Shown piece by piece: positions 24,001 to 31,500 of a stretch of DNA of 48,336 nucleotides. The translations under genes and the position numbers were made by a program. Each line of letters opens with the position of its first letter. Positions within the stretch are counted from its first letter, which is position 1. This DNA is from Lachnospiraceae bacterium (GTDB lineage: Bacteria > Bacillota > Clostridia > Lachnospirales > Lachnospiraceae). Location: the NCBI GenBank assembly GCA_017439665.1, contig JAFSIS010000064.1:1-48336 (forward strand), read 5' to 3'. Below the pieces are notes generated by a model that saw nothing but the letters and a program-made list of their open reading frames with translations, had not been told where the DNA came from and did not search any database.

Positions 24001-24774
24001 TTACCCTGGCTCTGACTCATCAGCACTGCCTTCCATTTCCTCCCTTGTCTCGAGGATTCCCTGGTAGATTCCTGCTGCAAGCTTCTTCTGATACTCCCGT
24101 TTTTTCAGAAGAGAAGCCTCCTCTGCATTGGTTAAGTATCCCATTTCTATACTGACTGCCGGCATCTGGCACAGAGTCAGGAGAGGGTACTTCCCCTCCT
24201 CATCGGAAAAAATACCATTAGCCTTACCTTCGATCGCTGTAACTAGCTGCCTCACCATAATATCTGCAAAGCGTACATTGGTCATTTTTTCAAAATAAAA
24301 TTTCCCATTATAAACAGCAGCAGTCCCAAAAGTCCGTTCATTCTCAGGGTCAGCATTTACATGCAGATCCACTACCAGATCCGGCTTCACTGCTTTGATC
24401 AGCTCTCCTCTGCTTTCGTTGGAAATATCCATATCCTCTTTTCGAATCACAAAAATACCGATATCACTTTCTTCAGCCAGCTCCTCCAGGGCCTCTCCAA
24501 CTGCCAGCGTGATCTCCTTTTCCTGCAGATCGTTCACTACATTTCCCAGATTATTTCCTCCATGGGCCGGATTGACCACAACGATAAAGTTATACTGCTC
24601 TTTTTCTCTCAGAATGGTCTGGGTCAGTTCATCCAGATCCCCCTTCCCTTCCCGGTCATCTTCTTCCACGATGACCAGGGACTTATTGGCAGAATAACCA
24701 AACAGCACGATCAGACAGATCACCAGAAAAAAAGTTCCGATTCCGAGGCTCCTCCTCCATAATTTACTCATCAT
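24001..24774 (-). CDS. N-acetylmuramoyl-L-alanine amidase (Amidase_3), membrane-anchored
   Basis: 257 residues. One N-terminal membrane segment (about 10-28), a short acidic linker and an Amidase_3 domain (about 62-245). Zinc and catalytic positions are visible: NPAHGG (His71), EKEITLAVGEAL (glutamate), DLHVNAD (second histidine) and SIEMGYLTNAEE (catalytic glutamate). The usual DPGHGG is NPAHGG here. No cell-wall-binding repeats. Such proteins cut the amide bond between MurNAc and the peptide stem, often in sporulation or cell separation. It overlaps the end of the THUMP methyltransferase gene by 11 bases. Confidence 0.92.
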   Translation of the reverse strand: MMSKLWRRSLGIGTFFLVICLIVLFGYSANKSLVIVEEDDREGKGDLDELTQTILREKEQYNFIVVVNPAHGGNNLGNVVNDLQEKEITLAVGEALEELAEESDIGIFVIRKEDMDISNESRGELIKAVKPDLVVDLHVNADPENERTFGTAAVYNGKFYFEKMTNVRFADIMVRQLVTAIEGKANGIFSDEEGKYPLLTLCQMPAVSIEMGYLTNAEEASLLKKREYQKKLAAGIYQGILETREEMEGSADESEPG

Positions 24775-25924
24775 TCCGATTCTCTCTCCTGGGCGGTCTG
24801 GGGCCCTGAAACTGATAGAAGTAGGTTTTCATCATTCCGTTATAAATTTTTCGGTTTTTATCCGCCTTTCTCCCGATGTCCCTCTGGGCATCCTCATAGG
24901 AGGTGATCATGTACAGGGACCAACTGTCCAGCTGTCGGTATCGTTCACCGATGGTTTCATATAAAGCTTTTAGGTTCTTCTTGTCCTCCAACCGTTCCCC
25001 ATAGGGTGGATTAGTAATAATAAAGCCGTACTTTTTTGCATGACTTAATTCTGCCACCTCTCTGGTCTGAAAATGAATCAGTTTATCCACTCCTGCAAGA
25101 CGTGCATTTTCCCGGGAAATGGACACCATACGATCATCTGCGTCATAACCCTGGATATCCGTCTTTACCGACAGATCCACCAGATCCGCTGCCTCGTCCA
25201 TAGTGTCATACCATTCTTTGCGGGCGATCAGATGGGGCCAGTTTTCTGCCAGAAACTCCCGGTTCATTCCCGGTGCCATGTTGGCCGCCATCATAGCTGC
25301 TTCAATGGGGAAGGTTCCGCTTCCGCAAAAGGGATCCACCAGAATACGATCCCCTCTCCAGGGAGTCAGCATGATCAGAGCGGCTGCCAGATTTTCTGCG
25401 ATAGGGGCTTTTGCCGTCAGCTTTCTGTAGCCTCGTTTATGCAGGGATTCCCCTGTGGTATCCAGACCGATAGTCACCTCATCCTTAAGAAGAAAAACTC
25501 TGAGCGGAAAGCTCTCTCCGTTTTCCTCAAACCAGTTGATATGATAGACCTTCTTCAGCCGTTCTACCATGGCCTTTTTCATAATGGACTGAATATCGGA
25601 TGGACTGAACAGCCTGGACTTCACACTGGCCGCCTTTGCTACCCAGAATTTTCCTTCCCTGGGAATAAAGTCCTCCCAGGGCAGCTCCTTCGTCTTGTCA
25701 AACAGCTCCTCATAAGTGGTAGCTTTGAAACTGCCCACCTTAATTAAGATCCTCTCTGCTGTTCGTAAAAAAACATTTCCCCGGCAGACAGCTTCTTCAT
25801 CACCAAAAAAGGTGACTCTTCCGTCCTCTACCTGTGAAATGTCATAGCCTAATTCAATTATTTCCTTTTTCAGCACCGCCTCCAGGCCAAAATGGCAGGG
25901 TGCAATCAATTCAAATTTTCTCAT
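24764..25924 (-). CDS. THUMP-domain class I RNA methyltransferase (RlmL/YpsC-type)
   Basis: 386 residues. A ferredoxin-like/THUMP N-terminus (about 1-155) precedes a Rossmann methyltransferase with DPFCGSGTFPIEAAM (about 197-211) and the N6/N2 methylation motif ITNPPYGERL (about 303-312). This is the family of RlmL-N and YpsC, probably a 23S rRNA guanine-N2 methyltransferase. No ribosome-binding site precedes the ATG. A well-spaced promoter ends only six bases upstream, which places transcription start at the ATG itself (leaderless). The amidase follows with an overlap. Confidence 0.92.
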   Translation of the reverse strand: MRKFELIAPCHFGLEAVLKKEIIELGYDISQVEDGRVTFFGDEEAVCRGNVFLRTAERILIKVGSFKATTYEELFDKTKELPWEDFIPREGKFWVAKAASVKSRLFSPSDIQSIMKKAMVERLKKVYHINWFEENGESFPLRVFLLKDEVTIGLDTTGESLHKRGYRKLTAKAPIAENLAAALIMLTPWRGDRILVDPFCGSGTFPIEAAMMAANMAPGMNREFLAENWPHLIARKEWYDTMDEAADLVDLSVKTDIQGYDADDRMVSISRENARLAGVDKLIHFQTREVAELSHAKKYGFIITNPPYGERLEDKKNLKALYETIGERYRQLDSWSLYMITSYEDAQRDIGRKADKNRKIYNGMMKTYFYQFQGPRPPRRENRNDE

Positions 25925-25930
25925 ATATAC

Positions 25931-25959
25931 ATATTAATTGAGTAAAGAAAATTTTTCAA
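25931..25959 (-). promoter_or_regulatory. promoter abutting the THUMP methyltransferase start codon
   Basis: Minus strand: TTGAAA (25954-25959), 17-base spacer, TAATAT (25931-25936), then six bases and the ATG. Transcription at the usual distance would begin at the A of ATG. Confidence 0.65.
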
Positions 25960-25963
25960 GATA

Positions 25964-25993
25964 AAAGGACAGGTTCCGTAAAACCTGCCCTTT
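25964..25993 (-). terminator. terminator after the Asn-rich small protein gene
   Basis: 12-bp stem AAAGGACAGGTT with AACCTGCCCTTT (one mismatch), 6-base loop, followed on the minus strand by TTTTATCTT. It lies 50 bases past the small gene's stop and just before the methyltransferase promoter. Confidence 0.8.
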
Positions 25994-26045
25994 CTATCCA
26001 TATACTCAGCTTTTCTCACCAAAAAGCCGCTCTATTCTACATTCC

Positions 26046-26216
26046 TTAGTACTTGTTTCCCATGGAATCCTTGCAGTTGTTTGCATCAGAAGCGTTACCT
26101 GCATTGTTCACGTTCTTGGATGCATTGGAGGCCTTGTTCTGAGCCTTATCGTTGTTTGCATTGCTTGTCTTGTTCTGAGATGCATTCTGATTAGCATTGT
26201 AATCGTTTTTTGCCAT
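26046..26216 (-). CDS. 56-residue asparagine-rich small protein
   Basis: A small frame with an AAGGAG ribosome site six bases before the ATG and a clear terminator behind it. It starts MAKNDYNANQ; 17 of 56 residues are Asn, with many Ala, Lys, Ser and Gln and almost no hydrophobic residues, so it should be soluble and disordered. One cysteine is near the end. The composition recalls gamma-type small acid-soluble spore proteins, but there is no clear sequence match and the link to spores is speculation. Confidence 0.72.
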   Translation of the reverse strand: MAKNDYNANQNASQNKTSNANNDKAQNKASNASKNVNNAGNASDANNCKDSMGNKY

Positions 26217-26333
26217 TTTCTACTCCTTTTCGCAGGATGAACCTGCCTACATATTTTTGGTTACATAGAGTAGTATGACTTTTTTTTGTGGATTTATTCT
26301 AATTTCTGCATGAATTTGTCTGGCTCTGAATAG

Positions 26334-26783
26334 TTACAGGTTTCTTCGAAAAAAACGGTACAGCATAACACATCCGAAAATCACCAGAAGATAGGGTAAA
26401 AACCAGGAAATCACCGTAAATACCACTGTCAGCACACAAAATACCACCAAACAGAGAAGAAGACTGAAAAGCCATCCCGGAACGCGGAGTGTCTTTCCGT
26501 TAAAATGAACATAATGATCATTAGGATTAGGCTCTGCCTCATCCTCAATATACTCTTCTCTATACTCTCCGCTTACGGTATCGGCCCCTTCCATTTCTGT
26601 CAGGGTTTTGGCGATCAGCCTGGGATCACCCAATCCGGCCATTACCTCTTCTTCCGTTTTTCCCTGGCGGAGCTGGCTGTCAATATATTCCGTATAATAA
26701 CGAAGATGCTCATTTACCTGGCGGTAATCCAGACTGCCCGACAAATATCTTCTAAGTCCTTCCAAAAAATCCTGTTTCGTCAT
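26334..26783 (-). CDS. HAAS-domain (DUF1700-like) membrane protein
   Basis: 149 residues. The N-terminal 60 residues form the three-helix HAAS signature (FLEGLRRYLSGSL...YYTEYIDSQLRQGKTEEEVMAGLGDPRLIAKTL). An acidic linker leads to two closely spaced membrane helices (about 103-143). HAAS proteins are usually encoded beside PadR-type regulators and act with them at the membrane; no PadR gene is present here. A GAGGAG ribosome site precedes the start. Function otherwise unknown. Confidence 0.85.
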   Translation of the reverse strand: MTKQDFLEGLRRYLSGSLDYRQVNEHLRYYTEYIDSQLRQGKTEEEVMAGLGDPRLIAKTLTEMEGADTVSGEYREEYIEDEAEPNPNDHYVHFNGKTLRVPGWLFSLLLCLVVFCVLTVVFTVISWFLPYLLVIFGCVMLYRFFRRNL

Positions 26784-26874
26784 ATGCTCTCCTCATTCAT
26801 GATTCCTGTGCAGAGCACAGCCTATCCTTCTATCCTTTCTTTACCGGTGTGCTGTTATGCTAATGATCAATGTA

Positions 26875-27714
26875 TCAGTACGCCAAATCCTTCACTACTT
26901 GGGATGCCAGAATCAATCCGGCTACAGAGGGGACAAAGGCCGTACTTCCCGGCAGAGTTCTTCTCTTTCCTTTATCCTCTGTGGAACTGCTCTTTAGTTT
27001 TACCGCTTCCTCCGTGGAATAAACCACCTTGACGCCGCTTATCCCCCGTTTTTTCAATTCCCGACGCATCACCTTAGCCAGAGGGCAGACACTGGTTTTT
27101 GCAATATCGGATACCCGAAACTGTGTGGGATCCAGCTTGTTTCCCGCTCCCATACTGCTGATCACGGGTACCCCGGCAGCCTTGGCCGCCTCAATAATCT
27201 GCAGCTTTCCTGTCACCGTATCGATGCAGTCCACCACATAATCATAGAGAGAAAAATCAAATTCTCCCGCCGTTTCCGGCAAATAAAAACAGGGATGGGT
27301 ATTCACCTGTATTTCCGGGTTGATGTCTCTGGCCCGTCTGGCCATTACCTCTACCTTAAGCTCACCTATAGTAGAATGCAGGGCAACGATCTGCCGGTTT
27401 AGATTGGTCAGTGAAACCCGGTCATGATCCACCAGATCCAGCCGCCCTATGCCGCTTCTGACTAATGCCTCTGCCACATGGCCGCCTACACCACCGATTC
27501 CGAAAATAATCACCCTTGCCTCTTTCAGCCTGTTCATGGCTTCTTCCCCCAGAAGAAGCTCTGTCCGGCTGAACGCACCCGGTGCATCCTTTTCCGACTG
27601 TCCAGAGCTCTCAACTACATCCTTTTCCAATTGGCCAGAGCCCTCAGCTGCATCCTTTTCTTCCCGGACAGTCATTTCCGGTGACACCGTTTCCTTAAAC
27701 ATACCTTCGTTCAT
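26875..27714 (-). CDS. tcdA: tRNA threonylcarbamoyladenosine dehydratase-like ThiF/E1-family protein
   Basis: 279 residues. The adenylating domain has the nucleotide loop IIFGIGGVGGHVAEAL (about 69-84), DHDRVSLTNLNRQIVA (about 96-111) and VDCIDTVTGKLQII (about 161-174), the set used by TcdA/CsdL, which cyclises t6A37 in tRNA. The first ~46 residues are an unusual acidic prefix with three degenerate copies of an EKD..(S/G)SGQ unit. The gene follows lgt by 6 bases. A generic ThiF-like activating enzyme is the alternative, but no sulfur-carrier gene is near. Confidence 0.85.
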   Translation of the reverse strand: MNEGMFKETVSPEMTVREEKDAAEGSGQLEKDVVESSGQSEKDAPGAFSRTELLLGEEAMNRLKEARVIIFGIGGVGGHVAEALVRSGIGRLDLVDHDRVSLTNLNRQIVALHSTIGELKVEVMARRARDINPEIQVNTHPCFYLPETAGEFDFSLYDYVVDCIDTVTGKLQIIEAAKAAGVPVISSMGAGNKLDPTQFRVSDIAKTSVCPLAKVMRRELKKRGISGVKVVYSTEEAVKLKSSSTEDKGKRRTLPGSTAFVPSVAGLILASQVVKDLAY

Positions 27715-27720
27715 GTGTTC

Positions 27721-28488
27721 CTATTTCTCCCCACTGCCCCTTTTTGCCAGCCAGGGCATGATCACCCAAAAACCGACAGCACCGGCAACAGCCGTTAATA
27801 TGGCAATAAACTGAGATGTGGAAAGCATTCCCACAGTTCCCCGGTCATCATTTCGTAAAAATTCGATCACAAACCGCCCTAAACTGTATAAGATCAGATA
27901 CAGCATAGCTGTTCTTCCCTTCATCCTTTCCGTACGACTGTACCAAAGCAGGATGAGCATCAGTAGAAAATCCCCTGCCGACATAAACAGCTGGGTGGGC
28001 AGAAGCTTAACTCCATTGGGTGCATAAGCCGAATGGGTAAACACCACTCCCAGGCAGGAATCTGTCTCCCATCCGTAACAGCAGCCTGCCAGAAAACAGC
28101 CTATCCGTCCGAAGGCCTGTGCCAATGCCACAGAGGGTACCATCAGGTCCAGATAAGCCAGCAGATCCAGCTTTTTCACCTTACAGTACAGATAGAGAGC
28201 CAGTACTGCACCGATAATTCCTCCGTAGACCACGAAGCCTTCGAAGGATAAAAAAGACTTGGGATTTTTTAAAAAATCCTCCCACTGGGTAAGGATAAAC
28301 AGTACTTTTGCCGCTAAAAATCCCGTAACTACGGCAAAAAAGGTGATTCCGTATATGGCATCCGGGTTAAGGCCCCTTTTCTTCGCCCGGTAATCTCCCT
28401 GAAGCAAAGCCGCCATAACCCCGAGGCCGATCATCAGCCCATAACCATGAACGGTTATGGGTCCGATGCTAAAAAGTTCATTGTGCAT
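27721..28488 (-). CDS. lgt: prolipoprotein diacylglyceryl transferase
   Basis: 255 residues with seven predicted membrane helices. It transfers diacylglycerol to the lipobox cysteine of prolipoproteins. Diagnostic regions are HGYGLMIGLG at the N-terminus, VVYGGIIGAVLALY (about 87-100) and the signature AFGRIGCFLAGCCYG (about 125-139). It precedes the tcdA-like gene in an apparent operon. Confidence 0.96.
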   Translation of the reverse strand: MHNELFSIGPITVHGYGLMIGLGVMAALLQGDYRAKKRGLNPDAIYGITFFAVVTGFLAAKVLFILTQWEDFLKNPKSFLSFEGFVVYGGIIGAVLALYLYCKVKKLDLLAYLDLMVPSVALAQAFGRIGCFLAGCCYGWETDSCLGVVFTHSAYAPNGVKLLPTQLFMSAGDFLLMLILLWYSRTERMKGRTAMLYLILYSLGRFVIEFLRNDDRGTVGMLSTSQFIAILTAVAGAVGFWVIMPWLAKRGSGEK

Positions 28489-28589
28489 ATTTGGTTAAAG
28501 TCTCCCTTCCAAATTATAATTTTTACTACTTTATCATAAATCTACATCCGATTCAATGAGCCTCTTCTAAAGGTTTTCTAAAAAAACTA

Positions 28590-31500
28590 TTAATTCAAAG
28601 GGACATAAGACTGCAAAATTCCCTGTTCATTGAAGTAATAGGTAAAGGACTCGATCTCCCTTTTACCCTTTACCATCCGTCCATAAACGGAAAGCTGCTC
28701 ATCCAGATAATAGGTATAATTCCCCCGTTTAAGCCAGCCGGTATACATACATCCGTTTTCTGCAAAATAATATCGCTGACCTTCCAGGGTCTGCCAGCCC
28801 GTAACCATTTTTCCATTGGCAGCAAAGTAGTAGGTACTGCCACAGTATCTGACGAAGCCGGTACGCATCCTGCCGTCGGTTCCCAGGAAATAATTTCCTC
28901 TTCCCACTGTCACCATCTGGGTCTGCATCCTGCCGTCACTTCCGAAATAGTAGCGGTCTCCTTCTATGGTCTGCCAGCCTGTAACCGCCATTCCTGTTTT
29001 AAAGTAATAGCAGTTTCCATTTTCATCTTCCCACCAGCCGATTTTCGCTGTACCATTTTCGTCATAGTGATACTGATGTTTACCGGCCTGGAATAATCCG
29101 GTCATGCGCTCTCCCGTAGTGGTGTCAAAATAGTACCGGACACCATTGATAGTCCGCCAGCCTTTGGCCACCGTGCGGTTATTGATCAGATAAAAGACTT
29201 TTTCTTCATCTTGTCCATCAGTGATGGTGACAAATCCATCTATGATTTCCGCCTCACTGATCTCTTTCACCAGCTGTCCGCTGACAACATCAAAATAAAT
29301 CCACTTTCCTTCTATCTTCTGAAGTCCCTTTTGAAGAATGCCGGAAGAATTTGACCAGTAACATGTGTTATTCGTTTCCTCCGGAGTAATCCAGCCTGTT
29401 ATAAGTGCACCTGTTGGTTTTTCCTGCCCTTCGCGTTCCTCCAGATAATAGGTGTTTGTTCCCACGGTAAGAAAACCGGTCTGCATGGTGTAGGTATCCG
29501 GATCAAAGTAGTAACGTTTTCCATCTACCGTCCTCCAGCCGGTCAGAATGGTTTTGTTCCGAAGCAGACAATAGCGCTGACCATCTACCTCATACCAATA
29601 CCACTTTCCTCTTATTTCAGGTCCGCTTATGGTCCGTTCCCTTCCCTTTTGGGGACTTTTCTCTGCTGTACTGAAAAAATGCCACACTCCGTCCAGCTTC
29701 ATAAAGCCGGTAACCAGCACTCCGTTCTTTCCAAAATAATAGGTATCTGTACCAATCTGCTGCTCACCAGTGAGTATTGCTCCCCGGCCTTCTCCCGCAG
29801 CTGCATTTTCCATCCCATAGAATGTGTTTTTTCCTATGGTAAAAAAGCCGGTCTGCAAAACCCCTTCTTCATCAAAATAATAACGTCTGCTATTTATGGT
29901 TTTCCAGCCCTTGGCAACGGTTCTGCCATTGGCCAGATAGAAGCACTCCTCACCTTCATCGGTAGTGACCACAGCCCAGGAGTCATCCTCTATCCTGCTG
30001 TTCATCTCTTCTCCCGTTTCGGGATCAAAATAATGCCATATTCCTTCCACCTTCTGCCAGCCAAGCTGCAGGATTCCCCTGCTGTCGGCATAATACACCT
30101 TGTCCCCAAGAATCTGGCTTCCTGTCAGAATTCCCGGATTACCTTCCTTATATGTACCGAAAAGATAAATATATTTTCCCACCGGGACTGGTCCTTCTGC
30201 CAGATAACCTTCCTCATCAAAATAACACTTTCTGCCGGTAATCGTGTTCCAGCCGGTAACTTTTTTCCCGGTTCTGTGTTCAATGTAGGTCATCCGGGTC
30301 TCTTCACCATTTTCTGTGGCGATTCTTACCGGTATCCAGCCATAGGCAGTCTGAGCCGTGAGAAGATAGCTACCAATTCCCTCTGTCAGTGTAAGGGTAA
30401 ACCAGTTCCCTTCTTCCTCATCCAGCCGGGCTTCTTCTTCCAGTACCGGTAATCCGTCCTTCTGATTCCACTGGTAAACCACAGGCTCATTGATCAGATC
30501 CTTCGTCTCCTCTACGCCATAGACGGTCAACTGAGCCTCTGCACAGTCAGGAAGATTTCCCCCGATTAAAATCTGTATATAGGTTTTTTCTGTAAATTCA
30601 GCACTCAGCTGAGCTCCTTCGGTAAGAATGTTAAGCTCAAGGGGATAGTCGGTATAGTTTTCTGTACCAGTAAGACCGGAAAATTTCCATCTATACTGCA
30701 GGCCATCCCCTTCTCCCGGATGGGCAAACTCCAGATAACACCCGTTATCTGCACAATATTGTAAAAGTTCTGACCCAATGGTCTCCGGACCGGTTTCTCC
30801 CTTGTAATCAATCAATATCTCTGCGCCATTTTCCAGGGCCAAGGCTTCTAATGCTTCATAGAGGGCATCCACAGAAGGATAATAGCTGATGGTTCCTGCT
30901 GTTTTTTCTTCTGCAGTCACTCCCACTCCATATTCCAGACGCCAGTCATAGCGGCTTGTTTCTATGATATAAGGTGTCCCAGCTGCCAGTTCACCAATAT
31001 CCGCAATACTAATCCGGCAGTTTTCACCATACTCCCCGCTTCCCGGAAAGCTCTGATAATCTCCCTGTGCCTTTAACAGCCGTTCTCCTTCCCTGGTATC
31101 TTCATAATAGTAAAGGGGAAGGCTCTCCTTTCCTGAATTCTGTAACAGGGCCTCATAATTCTCTGCCAGCAGGTCAGAGCTGACAGTGATACTTACCTGC
31201 TCTGCCGGAAAGACATCTCCTTCCAGAGTCAGATTAAGCTTTCCAGCTGTATTTTCCAACAGGATTCCCAGCTGTAATGCAGACTCTGTCCAGGTAAGTC
31301 CACTGAATGTCCAGGTAATCACTTCCTCCTGCCCACTGGTCTGATCGATCAGTACGATCTTAAGCTCACCTTCCTCTCCTAAGAGAGCAAGAGCAGCGTT
31401 CCACACTCCCGCTGACACTTCTGTCACAAGATCACGGTCATCATTTCCTGTCCGGATCAGGGTAATGGTCTGGAATTCTCCCTTATTCTTCTGTCTTTCC

